Positions 26,764-36,120 of a DNA stretch of 64,000 nucleotides are shown one piece after another. The stretch's first letter is position 1; each line of letters begins with the position of its first letter. The notes beneath the pieces are model-generated. The model did not search any database and was not told the DNA's origin. It saw only the letters and a program-made list of their open reading frames with translations. Position numbers and translations under genes: made by a program. Origin of the DNA: Bin5 sp009843665 (GTDB lineage Bacteria > Chloroflexota > Anaerolineae > Caldilineales > Caldilineaceae); NCBI GenBank assembly GCA_965220285.1, contig OZ244818.1:4092001-4156000 (forward strand), written 5' to 3'.

Positions 26764-28694
26764 TGCGGGTAATCGCCACCGCAGGACATGTGGACCACGG
26801 CAAGTCGACCCTGGTCCAGGCGCTTACGGGAACTGACCCCGACCGTCTCGAGGAAGAACAACGTCGCGGGCTCACCATCGTGCTCGGCTTCGCCTGGATG
26901 GACCTGGCAATGCCCGACGGCACTCTTGAGCCCGTCAGCATTGTAGACGTCCCCGGCCATATCGATTTCATCAAGAATATGCTCGCCGGTGTCGGTAGCA
27001 TCGACGCCGCAGTTCTCGTCATCGCCGCAGACGAGGGGGTCATGCCCCAGACCCGTGAACACCTCGCCATCCTGGACCTGCTGGCGCTTCCCGAGGGCTT
27101 GGTTGCCCTGACAAAGACAGACCTGATCGACGACCCCGAGTGGCTGGAGCTGATCGAGCTCGACGTTCAGGAGATTCTGGCCGGGACACGACTGGAAGGC
27201 GCCCCCATTGTTCCTGTAAGTGCGCAGGACGGCAAAGGCCTGGACCAGCTTCGTTCGGCCTTGGCAAACGTCTTAACAGCGCTGCCTCCCCGCCGCGATC
27301 GAGGACGTCCGCGGTTGCCGATCGACCGTATTTTCAGCTTGCCCGGTTTTGGCACAATCGTAACCGGCACGCTGAGCGACGGACATCTTGCCGTGGGCGA
27401 GCCGGTGGATATTCTTCCAGACGGGCCTTCAGGACGCGTGCGCGCCCTGCAAACGCACAAACAGGAAATCGAACGCGCATTGCCGGGCAGCCGCGTCGCC
27501 GTCAATCTGAGCGGCATCGCCACCGATGAAATCCGCCGCGGACAGGTTGCGGTGACGCCGGGTACGTTGCGGGCAACGCGACTGCTCGATGTTTCCTTCC
27601 GCCTGCTGCCCGACGCGCCCAAACCACTGCGACACAACACAGCGGTAGACCTGTTCAGCGGAGCGTCAGAGACGCCAGCTCATATACGGCTCCTTGCTGC
27701 CGACGAGCTGCTTCCCGGCGACGAGGGCTGGCTGCAATTGAGGCTGGACCGCCCGATTCTTGTGGCTGCCGGGGACCGATTCATTCTACGCCAACCATCT
27801 CCCAGTATCACCCTCGGTGGCGGCGAAGTCCTGGACCCTCACCCACGCCGGCGCTACCGGCGAAACGATGCGACAGCCGTCGCCAGGCTGGAGACGCTGG
27901 CCCAAGGAAGCCCCGATGAGGTCGTGCTGCAGAGTTTGGAGCGGGAACCGCTGCTCTCGGAACAAGAGTTGATCGCCGCTTCCGGACTCGACAGAGGAAT
28001 TGCGGCCGAGGCTATCCGGCAACTTCTCGAGAACGGTCCGATGCGAGGGCTGGACGACCGGCGACTCCTCATCAGCGAATCGGCCTACCAGCAAACCGTC
28101 GCCGATATGCAGCTACTCCTTGGCCAGTTCCATCTCCGCTTCCCTTTGCGGCAGGGAATGCCCCGCAGCGAAGTGCGCAGCCGGCTGCGGGTGGTCGGAG
28201 CAGGAGGCCTGCGCAAGGAGCTGCCCCAACGCGCTTTCAATGACTTGACACTGCAGGCAAACGAAGACGGCATGGTAGCTAACGAAGAAAACACAGTCCG
28301 GTTGCTTTCCCACACCGTCCGCTACTCGCCCGCACAACAACAGGCAGTTGACCGTGCAATTCAGTCCTATGCCGACGCGCCGTTCAGCCCGCCCAATGAA
28401 ATCGACACGCTCAGTCTATTGAACAGTGATGAGAATCTGCTGGAATCACTGGTAGAGCGGGAAATCATCGTCCGGCTTCCCGGCTCTGTCTATTTCCGCC
28501 AGGAGGATTTCGAGGTTGCCACACAGAAAACGATTGCCCTGGCCCAATCCAAAGGAGCAATTACGCTGGCCGACGTGCGCGATCTCCTCGACACCAGCCG
28601 CAAATACGCCCAAGCGCTCCTGGAAGAACTCGACGCACGTCGCGTCACCCGCCGCGTGGGCGATGAAAGGACGCTGACAGGAGTCGAACAATGA
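26763..28694 (+). CDS. selB: Selenocysteine-specific elongation factor SelB
   Basis: 643 residues, close to the usual bacterial SelB length. The GTPase motifs are G1 GHVDHGKS (8-15), G3 DVPGH (62-66) and G4 TKTD (117-120), and the effector region is RRGLTI. Domains II and III follow (PGFGTIVTGTL, then GDRFILRQPSP), and the long C-terminal part fits the winged-helix repeats that bind the SECIS hairpin. It carries Sec-tRNA to the ribosome at UGA codons. No selA, selD or tRNA-Sec was recognised in the window. It overlaps the upstream coiled-coil gene and the downstream reductase gene by ATGA. Confidence 0.93.
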   Translation: MRVIATAGHVDHGKSTLVQALTGTDPDRLEEEQRRGLTIVLGFAWMDLAMPDGTLEPVSIVDVPGHIDFIKNMLAGVGSIDAAVLVIAADEGVMPQTREHLAILDLLALPEGLVALTKTDLIDDPEWLELIELDVQEILAGTRLEGAPIVPVSAQDGKGLDQLRSALANVLTALPPRRDRGRPRLPIDRIFSLPGFGTIVTGTLSDGHLAVGEPVDILPDGPSGRVRALQTHKQEIERALPGSRVAVNLSGIATDEIRRGQVAVTPGTLRATRLLDVSFRLLPDAPKPLRHNTAVDLFSGASETPAHIRLLAADELLPGDEGWLQLRLDRPILVAAGDRFILRQPSPSITLGGGEVLDPHPRRRYRRNDATAVARLETLAQGSPDEVVLQSLEREPLLSEQELIAASGLDRGIAAEAIRQLLENGPMRGLDDRRLLISESAYQQTVADMQLLLGQFHLRFPLRQGMPRSEVRSRLRVVGAGGLRKELPQRAFNDLTLQANEDGMVANEENTVRLLSHTVRYSPAQQQAVDRAIQSYADAPFSPPNEIDTLSLLNSDENLLESLVEREIIVRLPGSVYFRQEDFEVATQKTIALAQSKGAITLADVRDLLDTSRKYAQALLEELDARRVTRRVGDERTLTGVEQ

Positions 28695-29656
28695 GCGGTA
28701 TTCAGTATCGCCGTCTGGGCCGGACAGGGCTCAAAGTTTCACCACTCTGTTTGGGTTCGATGCAGTTCGGCTGGACTGCCGACGAAAAGACGAGTTTCGC
28801 GGTGATGGACGCCTTTTCCGAGGTCGGCGGCAATTTCATCGATACCGCCGACATCTACAGCCGCTGGGTGGAAGGAAACAGCGGTGGCGTTAGCGAGGAG
28901 GTGATCGGACGCTGGTTGAAGTCCCGCGGCAACCGCAGCCAGATGATCATCGCCACCAAGGTACGCGGGCAGATGGGGCCTGGCCCAAACGATCAAGGTC
29001 TCAGCCACAGGCACATCCTGGAAGCCTGCGAAGCCTCTCTTCGCCGCCTGCAAACCGATACAATCGATCTCTATCAGGCACACTTCTTCGACGCCGACGT
29101 ACCCATCCATGAGACGCTGGCGGCATTTGATCGCCTGGTGCAGCAGGGCAAAGTTCGCTACATCGGCTGCAGCAACTATCCCGCCTGGCGCCTCATGGAG
29201 GCGCTCTGGACCAGCGACAAGCACGGCCTTGCCCGCTACGATTCCATCCAGCCCCACTACAGCCTCGTACACAGGGCCGAGTTCGAGCTTGAACTAGGAG
29301 AGGTCTGCCGGGCTTACGGAATCGGCATAATCCCTTACAGCCCGCTGGCCGGCGGCTTCCTCACGGGCAAATACAGCCGTGAACGCGACACAGACAGCGT
29401 CCGCGCAGAGAGTGTACGCCAACGCTACTTCAACGATGCCGGCTGGAAAGTTCTGGAAGCGGTACAGGGCATTGCTGTTGAACTCGGGGCCACACCGACT
29501 TCCGTCTCGCTCGCTTGGCTCTTGGCCCAACCAGGCATGACCGCCCCTATCATCGGCGCAAACACGGTTGAGCAACTGCAGGGCAGCTTGGCTTCTCTGG
29601 AGTTAGAGCTCACCAGCGAACATCTGGAAAGATTGGAAAACGCGTCTGCCAGGTGA
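28691..29656 (+). CDS. Aldo/keto reductase
   Basis: 321 residues with the family tetrad Asp51, Tyr56 (DTADIY), Lys90 (ATKV) and His131 (QAHFFD). The GSMQFGWTADEKTS segment resembles general-stress or YhdN-like NADP reductases. The gene overlaps the end of selB by 4 bases and is its third operon partner. No in-frame UGA is seen, so it is not a selenoprotein. Substrate unknown. Confidence 0.9.
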   Translation: MSGIQYRRLGRTGLKVSPLCLGSMQFGWTADEKTSFAVMDAFSEVGGNFIDTADIYSRWVEGNSGGVSEEVIGRWLKSRGNRSQMIIATKVRGQMGPGPNDQGLSHRHILEACEASLRRLQTDTIDLYQAHFFDADVPIHETLAAFDRLVQQGKVRYIGCSNYPAWRLMEALWTSDKHGLARYDSIQPHYSLVHRAEFELELGEVCRAYGIGIIPYSPLAGGFLTGKYSRERDTDSVRAESVRQRYFNDAGWKVLEAVQGIAVELGATPTSVSLAWLLAQPGMTAPIIGANTVEQLQGSLASLELELTSEHLERLENASAR

Positions 29657-29681
29657 AATTCGCCAGAGGAGGCGGCGAATT
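29657..29681 (+). terminator. Hairpin between convergent genes
   Basis: AATTCGCC (29657-29664) pairs with GGCGAATT (29674-29681) around a 9-base loop, immediately after the reductase stop codon and before the converging helicase gene. No T-run follows. Confidence 0.4.
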
Positions 29682-29727
29682 CAGGTTATTCTCGCAACGG
29701 GGTGCTGCGCGTACTCGATAGGAAACT

Positions 29728-32700
29728 CTAGAACAGTCGCAACTGCCGGTCTTCATCTCTCTTGCGGGACCGGCGCGGCTGGGCCTGCTGCACCTCCTGC
29801 AAGGCCGCTTCAATGTCGTTGACAAAGCCGGAGAGCGGGTTTTCCATCGCCTGCCCAAACAAGAATCGCCGCCCGGCATGCGTCAGGATCAACCGCCGCT
29901 GCGCGCGAGTCATGCCCACGTAGAACAGCCGCCGCTCCTCGTCCAGGTCTACGTCGCGGTTGTCAGGCGCATAGGGCAGGAGTCCCTCTTCACATCCTGC
30001 AATGAACACAACAGGGAACTCCAGTCCTTTTGCGGAGTGGAGACTCATCAGCGTCACGCGGTCCGCCCGCTTGTCGTACTGGTCTGCCTCGCTTTGCAGT
30101 GCCATCGTTGTCAGGAACTTCTGGAGCCTGTTTCTGAACGGCGCCGCCCTGCGCTGAAAGCGCTCGATTCGCTCTTTTTCGGCGTCGCCGTACTCGGAGC
30201 CGCGTAACTTTTCCCAGCCGGAGGCCGCGGTCTGAATCTGCGACGAAAGGGGCGCCGATGGTTCTCCGCCCAGCATCTTCACCAGCTCGACCGTCTCTGT
30301 CAGCCTCTCTCGCTGAGGCTGCCGCAGGGCGCCGGTTCTGGACGCAACTGCCAATAGCTCGGGCATAGCCGGTGACGCGGGTCTCTCCATAGTCTCAGAG
30401 CTTTTCGACGCCAAGAGATCTGCCACTACTTCGTCGCTTAGCGCCCGCTTCCCTTCCGTCAGGATCCGCCCCCAATGGACGTAACATTCCGGCGCCTTCG
30501 TGAGCCACAAAAGCGCCAGAATCTCCCTCACGGGCTTCTGTTCTGTCAGAGCAGGGCCTCCAAGCATCGAGTATGGGATGCCCGAGCGGTCAAAGGCCTC
30601 TTCAATCAGCCTGGCTTGCGCATTGAGACGGTAGAGAACAGCGAAATCGCCAAAGGTAAAGTCCTCAGGCAGACCATCTTCATCTACGCGGCCGGAGTCC
30701 AGGGAGAAGTAGCTGACTCCACCCACCATCTGTTCCACCTGGTGGACGAGATACTCTGCTTCAGCCCTGTCTGTGGGAGCGCGATATACGTCCAGTTTTA
30801 CCTGCTCTGCAAAGTCGGCGATCAGGTTGGTTGCCTGATGGTCGGGACTGCGTGAAATGACCTGCATCGCCGCGTCCAGAATGGTCTGGGCCGAACGGTA
30901 ATTTTTCTTCAAATAAAGTCGCTTGCCGCCAGGGTAGTCGTCCTCGAAGGACAAGAAGTAGCGGTGATCGGCGCCCCGGAAGCCGTAGATTGCCTGGTCC
31001 GGGTCTCCGATCACGCACAGGTTGGCGCCACCCGCGACAAGCAAAGACAACAGGCGGTGTTGCGCCGCGTTCACATCCTGATACTCATCCACCGAGATCC
31101 AGCGAAAGCGAGCTTGGACCGTATTCAGGACGGAAGCATCCGTCTCCAGCAGCTGTACGGCGCGTAGAATCAGGTCATCGAAATCGAGCGCGTTTGCATC
31201 CTCGAGGGCGGCCTGATATTTCGACCAGATGTCGCCTTCGCTTTTCTGCAATTTGAAGTCTGCGTTCGCCGCCGCTGCGCCGCTCTTGCGCGTTGAAATC
31301 GCCTCCAACGCATCCCGTAACTCCCTTGCTCCCAACTGCGGGCAGGCCCGTCTCAGAACTGTCTGCCGCTCCGTATCTGCGAGAATCGTAAAGTTATGGG
31401 AAACACCGATCGCCGCCCCGAACTCCCTGAGCAAGCTGGCGCCCAACTGATGAAACGTCCCTACTGTGATTCGGGCCGACCTTTCTGCGCCCAGGAGTTC
31501 GTCCAGCCTCTCTCGCATCTCTTCCGCAGCCCTGTTCGTAAACGTAACCGCCAGAATTGAAGACGGCGCCACGCCCATCTTCTCGATCAGACGCGCAATG
31601 CGCACGGTCAGAGTTCGGGTCTTGCCGGTACCCGGTCCGGCCACGATCGCCAGCGGGGTACTGGTATGGGCTGCGGCTGCCTGCTGTTCGGCATTCAACT
31701 GACCGAACCAGTCGGCCTCGCCTTGGCCGTTTGCCCCCTGGCGTAAAGGAGGGCGCGGGAGTTCAACATCATCGGGTGCTACCTCAAGCGGCGAACTGTA
31801 CTGGACTTCCCCATCTGCCAGAGCGTTCTCTACGGGTGCCTCGGCTTCCTTCGACAGCAGACTCGGCTCATTCTCGGTGGCAGGCTTCAGTACCTCCGAC
31901 GTCGCCCCGCGTTCCTCCTTCGCAGACGCTGGCTCGCCCGCAAACATCCCGAGTTGGAACGAAGAAAGCTGGTCGGCTTCCCCATCGAACATGCGGATAA
32001 CACCGTATTCGCCGTCGTAACCGCTCTGCGCAACCACCTTGCCTTCACGCATCCGGCGAATCCCCTCGGCCAGAACGGGGCCGCCAGCTGCAGAGATATC
32101 TTCGAGAGGTATAGCCCGCAGGATCTCAAGCTCCGGTCCCAATCTCCCCAAGAGTCGCAGATATTCGGTCTGCACGCGTTTGGAGTTGGGGCCAACGCCG
32201 AGAACTTCACTCAACGCCTCGGGCAATGGAATGAGGCTCGTGAATGGCGCCGCAGAGTTCGGACGTGCGCCGGGGTCGCGGTCGGCTAATTCTTCAACCC
32301 TGTGGTAGACGCCGACAGTCACCGGCTTGCCGCAGCCCGAGCAAAGCCCCTCATTGGCGATCGTTGTGAGCGGTTTCCAGCAGACCCCGCACTTGCGATG
32401 GCCGTCCAGGTGATACTTGCCCTCCTCCGGGAAGAACTCGATGGTGCCCAGAAACTCGGCGGGGTCCCCGGTCTGAAGGGCGCCGAACAGCGAGTCATAG
32501 CTCAGATCGGTATCGAACAGGGTGGCTTCTCGAGCCAGTTTCGGTGGCGAGTGGGCGTCGGAATTGGAGACGAGAGTGTACCTGTCCAGCCAGGAAACAC
32601 GCCAGTTCATTGGTGGATCGGATGAGAGACCTGTCTCGACAGCAAAGATGTGGGGAGTCAGATCGGTAAAGCACTCCTCAACCGAATCGAAACCGGACTT

Positions 32701-33225
32701 TGAACCGAGAATCGAGAACCAGGGAGTCCAGATGTGGGCAGGAATCAGATGGCAGCGGTCGTCCACTTCAAGAACGATTTCCAGCAGGTCGCGACTGTCC
32801 AGACCCAGAATCGGGCGACCGTCCGCGCGAATGTTGCCGATCTTTTCCAGTTCGCCCTGCAATATCGTGGTCGCCTCGATGGACGGGGCAAAGACGATGT
32901 TGTGTACTTTGCGCGTGCGGTCATACTTCTTGTAGATGTTGCTGATTTCGCCGCCAATCAGAAAACGTACCGTCCCCCTGCAGGCCGGCGGCACCTCGTC
33001 GGCGACTGTAGCTTGGTACTCCGGCTTGAGCTGAAATAACCCTTCCTCGGCCGGATCCAGTTTCATCTGCAACTCTGCCAGCCAGCCCGGGTGGGCGATG
33101 TCGCCCGTGGCCACTACCTGTACGCCTTTAAGCTGTGCCCATTTCCACAAGTGCTCAAGGGTCAGGTTCTTGCTCGTGGCTCTCGAATAGTGGGAGTGCA
33201 GATGAATATCGGCGACCAGTTTCAT
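29728..33225 (-). CDS. PHP (EndoQ-like) nuclease domain fused to UvrD/PcrA-type helicase
   Basis: 1165 residues. Residues 1-about 230 form a PHP domain: metal-binding candidates are Asp6, His8 and His10 (DIHLH), Asp42 and His45 (GDIAHPG), Glu93, His164 and Asp223/His225 (SNSDAH). Four Cys at 279, 282, 295 and 298 form a zinc knuckle, as in endonuclease Q. A Pro/Glu-rich linker leads to a superfamily 1A helicase from about residue 510: Walker A GPGTGKT (530-536), motif II DEYQD and motif VI YVGMTRAQRRL. EndoQ nicks DNA 5' to deaminated bases and abasic sites, so a single-chain nick-and-unwind repair enzyme is inferred. The start overlaps the nitroreductase stop by ATGA. Confidence 0.9.
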   Translation of the reverse strand: MKLVADIHLHSHYSRATSKNLTLEHLWKWAQLKGVQVVATGDIAHPGWLAELQMKLDPAEEGLFQLKPEYQATVADEVPPACRGTVRFLIGGEISNIYKKYDRTRKVHNIVFAPSIEATTILQGELEKIGNIRADGRPILGLDSRDLLEIVLEVDDRCHLIPAHIWTPWFSILGSKSGFDSVEECFTDLTPHIFAVETGLSSDPPMNWRVSWLDRYTLVSNSDAHSPPKLAREATLFDTDLSYDSLFGALQTGDPAEFLGTIEFFPEEGKYHLDGHRKCGVCWKPLTTIANEGLCSGCGKPVTVGVYHRVEELADRDPGARPNSAAPFTSLIPLPEALSEVLGVGPNSKRVQTEYLRLLGRLGPELEILRAIPLEDISAAGGPVLAEGIRRMREGKVVAQSGYDGEYGVIRMFDGEADQLSSFQLGMFAGEPASAKEERGATSEVLKPATENEPSLLSKEAEAPVENALADGEVQYSSPLEVAPDDVELPRPPLRQGANGQGEADWFGQLNAEQQAAAAHTSTPLAIVAGPGTGKTRTLTVRIARLIEKMGVAPSSILAVTFTNRAAEEMRERLDELLGAERSARITVGTFHQLGASLLREFGAAIGVSHNFTILADTERQTVLRRACPQLGARELRDALEAISTRKSGAAAANADFKLQKSEGDIWSKYQAALEDANALDFDDLILRAVQLLETDASVLNTVQARFRWISVDEYQDVNAAQHRLLSLLVAGGANLCVIGDPDQAIYGFRGADHRYFLSFEDDYPGGKRLYLKKNYRSAQTILDAAMQVISRSPDHQATNLIADFAEQVKLDVYRAPTDRAEAEYLVHQVEQMVGGVSYFSLDSGRVDEDGLPEDFTFGDFAVLYRLNAQARLIEEAFDRSGIPYSMLGGPALTEQKPVREILALLWLTKAPECYVHWGRILTEGKRALSDEVVADLLASKSSETMERPASPAMPELLAVASRTGALRQPQRERLTETVELVKMLGGEPSAPLSSQIQTAASGWEKLRGSEYGDAEKERIERFQRRAAPFRNRLQKFLTTMALQSEADQYDKRADRVTLMSLHSAKGLEFPVVFIAGCEEGLLPYAPDNRDVDLDEERRLFYVGMTRAQRRLILTHAGRRFLFGQAMENPLSGFVNDIEAALQEVQQAQPRRSRKRDEDRQLRLF

Positions 33226-33887
33226 GCTGTCTGCCAGCTATCCCAATAGGTCCTGTCACGCATCGGCTTCCGTTTGGCCGGGCGGAAGTCGTCTCCCTTG
33301 AAGTAGGCGACCGGCAGCAGCGCGGCCTGTGAAATTCCGTCGGGGATGCCCAGCATCTCAGCGATCTCCCCCTCGCTCTGCAGGTGCAAGGTGGTCCAGG
33401 CAGAGCCTAGTCCTCTGGCGCGCAGCGCCAGCATCAACGACCATGCCGCCGGTAGAATCGAGCCATATACCCCAGCCTGCGAAGCCGGCGCAGCATCTTC
33501 CGGGCGGCCTTCGATGCAAGGAATCACCAGCACAGGTACATCCTGCATGTTGTCGGCCAGATACTGGGCGGAGCTGATCACGCGCAGCATCTGTTTCTCC
33601 TCCGCAGTCAAGTTCGGCCCTTCACCCACATTGCGGGTGGCATTGTATCCGTACCATGCCTTCCGGTACCGCTCGGCGATGAAGCGTTTCTTCTCCGCAT
33701 CGGTTACCACCACGAAGTGCCAGCCCTGACGATTGCTGCCGCTGGGAGCTTGGGCGGCAATCTCCAGACATTCTTCGATGACTTCGCGTTCAACCGGTCG
33801 GTTCAGGTCCAGCCGTTTGCGTACCGAGCGGGTCGTCGTCAGCAGGTGGTCAACGACGGCAAGGTTTTCTGACGTTGAGAGTTTCAT
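33222..33887 (-). CDS. Nitroreductase family protein
   Basis: 221 residues of the FMN-dependent nitroreductase fold: RSVRKRLDLNRPVER at the start and the FMN-contacting AAQAPSGSNRQGWHFVVV. The C-terminal GIPDGISQAALLPVAY is typical of the family. Such enzymes reduce nitro compounds, quinones or flavins with NAD(P)H. It lies between a Uma2-type gene and the helicase gene, overlapping both by 4 bases, which suggests one operon although the functions do not obviously belong together. Confidence 0.9.
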   Translation of the reverse strand: MKLSTSENLAVVDHLLTTTRSVRKRLDLNRPVEREVIEECLEIAAQAPSGSNRQGWHFVVVTDAEKKRFIAERYRKAWYGYNATRNVGEGPNLTAEEKQMLRVISSAQYLADNMQDVPVLVIPCIEGRPEDAAPASQAGVYGSILPAAWSLMLALRARGLGSAWTTLHLQSEGEIAEMLGIPDGISQAALLPVAYFKGDDFRPAKRKPMRDRTYWDSWQTA

Positions 33888-34615
33888 TTTAACTCCTCAA
33901 AGCGCCGAGCTAGTGCAGCGCAATATGTCTCGTGTTCCTCCGTTTCAAGCCCTAGCTGCAAGGTCTCCAATACACGAGAAAGATCCCCAGCCAGCAGCGC
34001 ATCCGGCAACAACCACAGACCTGGGAATGTCTCGCTCTTGAGGACGCCATCTTGGTCGGGCTGCAGTTCTTCATAGACGCCGCCACGCAAGACATGCCAG
34101 ATAACGCGTTGCTCATAGGCCAGATACACTATGTACTCCGGCACGCCGTTACGGGCATAGGCCCGTTGTTTCTGGTTCAGATCATAGCTTGCGCTACTCG
34201 CGGAGACTTCGAGGATCAATTCAGGTGCACCCTCCAAGTAGCCGTCTTCGCCAATTCTGGAGTTGCCCCCGAGTTCCGGTGGCAGTCGCAATAAAACGTC
34301 AGGTTGGGGTTCATTCTCGAAATCAAGTCGCAGCGTTGCATTGTCACCGCCTGTCACTCCCGGTGTGGCAACTTTGTACATGCTGAGCCAGCCAATTGCG
34401 TCAAAGAGTGGTTCGCCATGTTCGCGAAAGCGTGCCGGGGATGGCATATAGACGACTCCTTCAATGAGTTCCGCCTTCTTCATCTCAGGATGGGCCGCGT
34501 AGATGCGTTCGAACTCGGCGCGCGTAAGTCGGTCGCCGTTGTTCAATGGCGGAACAGGCGTCTCACTTTCTGTCGCAAGAGACCTTTTCGAGCGCTCGAC
34601 TGTCGATACAGCCAT
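33884..34615 (-). CDS. Uma2 family (DUF820) protein
   Basis: 243 residues with a PD-(D/E)XK nuclease-like core: QPDVLLRLPPEL, then PELILEVSASSASYDLNQKQRAYARNG with the Asp, Glu and Lys of the restriction-endonuclease fold, as in Uma2/DUF820 proteins. The family is abundant in cyanobacteria and Chloroflexota and its role is not established. First gene of the overlapping group that ends with the helicase. It stands beside a possible DNA-repair enzyme, which may or may not be meaningful. Confidence 0.85.
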   Translation of the reverse strand: MAVSTVERSKRSLATESETPVPPLNNGDRLTRAEFERIYAAHPEMKKAELIEGVVYMPSPARFREHGEPLFDAIGWLSMYKVATPGVTGGDNATLRLDFENEPQPDVLLRLPPELGGNSRIGEDGYLEGAPELILEVSASSASYDLNQKQRAYARNGVPEYIVYLAYEQRVIWHVLRGGVYEELQPDQDGVLKSETFPGLWLLPDALLAGDLSRVLETLQLGLETEEHETYCAALARRFEELK

Positions 34616-34685
34616 CGCAGTCCTCCTTGCCCTTCTTTGCAGTGCGTAGCGTCAACGGAATTATACCTGATCAAAGTGGCCGGTT

Positions 34686-35456
34686 TCAATCGGCCCACTG
34701 CCGGTCCATGATCGAGTACCCACCATCCACAACCAGGGTCGTGCCCGTGACGAACTGGGCCGCGTCAGAAGCCAGGAAAATGGCTGCCCCGGCCAGGTCA
34801 TCGGCCGTCCCCAGCCGCCGCGCCGGCGTCTTGTGCCGGATCTCCTCACCCAGAGGGCCGTCAAGCAGTGCCCGGTTCATGTCGGTCTTGTGCCAGCCGG
34901 GCAACAGTGCATTCACCTGGATATTGTGAACAGCCAGCTCGACCGCCAGCCCGCGCGTCAAACCCAGGATGCCGGTCTTGGCCGCCGCATAGTTGGTGAC
35001 ATTGGGCGGCCCAAGCAGCGAGTACATAGACCCAATGTTGATGATTTTGCCACCGTTTCCAGCGTTGACCATCGCCTTGGCAGCCGCCTTGGCGCAGTAG
35101 AAGCCGCCGTTAAGATGCGTGTCGATGACCGAATGCCAGTCCACCGTATCCATGTCCAGTATGTTAGTGCGGCGGGCGATACCGGCGTTGTTGACCAGGA
35201 TGTCGAGTCTTCCGTGTTTCTTGACGATAGACGCCACCGCCTGATTGACCGCCTCTTCGTCCCGCACATCCAGGGCGATTACTTCGTGGCCGTCGCCCAA
35301 TTCCTTCGCAACTGCCGCGTTTTTCTTCGGGTTGCGCCCGCTGGCAACGACTGTGGCGCCCATTGCCTTGTATCCCAATGCAATCGAACGCCCAATACCT
35401 CCGTTCGCGCCGGTAACCAGTGAGACTTTGCCGTGTAAAGCAAATAAGTCTTGCAT
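34686..35456 (-). CDS. Short-chain dehydrogenase/reductase
   Basis: 256 residues of a classical SDR. The cofactor loop is TGANGGIG (15-22), the NNAG motif is at 89-92, and the catalytic residues are Ser143, Tyr156 and Lys160 (YAAAK). It resembles gluconate 5-dehydrogenase or 2-deoxy-D-gluconate 3-dehydrogenase-type enzymes, oxidising a hydroxyl in a sugar acid. Assigned substrate is inference. The gene is separated from the Uma2 gene by 70 bases and may be the first of that transcript. Confidence 0.9.
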   Translation of the reverse strand: MQDLFALHGKVSLVTGANGGIGRSIALGYKAMGATVVASGRNPKKNAAVAKELGDGHEVIALDVRDEEAVNQAVASIVKKHGRLDILVNNAGIARRTNILDMDTVDWHSVIDTHLNGGFYCAKAAAKAMVNAGNGGKIINIGSMYSLLGPPNVTNYAAAKTGILGLTRGLAVELAVHNIQVNALLPGWHKTDMNRALLDGPLGEEIRHKTPARRLGTADDLAGAAIFLASDAAQFVTGTTLVVDGGYSIMDRQWAD

Positions 35457-35920
35457 TCGAATCCTCCATGGCTTAAGTTGAAATGCGAACCGCTGCTCTG
35501 CGTTTCGACAACGAAACCCTTTGGGGCCCTGCTGACCGCGGCACTTCGCCTTGACAGCTTGTAAACAGCCTGCCTATCAATTGTCGGGGAACAGTATGCG
35601 ATGTGCAAGATGGGGACCGGCTCTGGAATCTGGCCCGAGGATGCGCTCCTCAGATTTCCCAGCAATGAAGGGAATTCTTCGGCGGGCATCTGAGAATGTT
35701 TCTGTGGACGCTTCTCGCCTTCCCTCTGCTTTCGAACAATGACAGATGGCCAGTCGACGCATCGACAGTCCTGCTGGGCCCAGTCTGGCCGCTCCTTTGG
35801 CGGGGCTATGTACCGTCCTGCTGGATTATTCCTACCATCATGAAACCTTGCCCAACCACTCCTCATAAATAGGGCGGGCCGGGACATGATTTTCTTAGTC
35901 TGAATTCCACTGCGACGGAA
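35457..35920. other. Intergenic region between divergent transcripts
   Basis: About 460 bases between the SDR gene and the promoter of the aromatic operon. Short frames on both strands overlap and show no family motif. I see no repeat or RNA gene here. Confidence 0.5.
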
Positions 35921-35949
35921 TTGACATCTGTTTTTCCTTGTGGTAATCT
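35921..35949 (+). promoter_or_regulatory. Promoter of the aromatic amino acid operon
   Basis: A consensus -35 box TTGACA (35921-35926), a 17-base spacer and -10 TAATCT (35944-35949) preceded by TG-G (extended -10). The transcript would start near 35956 and run through the leader peptide frame and terminator to aroH. Confidence 0.75.
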
Positions 35950-36120
35950 CTCCCTCAATGTCTTGAAGAAACCCTAGCCGCCCTTCCAATAGGACGATTC
36001 GACAGAGTGACTACCGAACGAAGCGAAGTACCAGTGACAATCGCCGATCTGATTCGAAGCGAAGACGATTCTCTTCTGCCCATAAACCTGTTGGACGGCC
36101 CGTCGGCCGCGGAGATCCTG

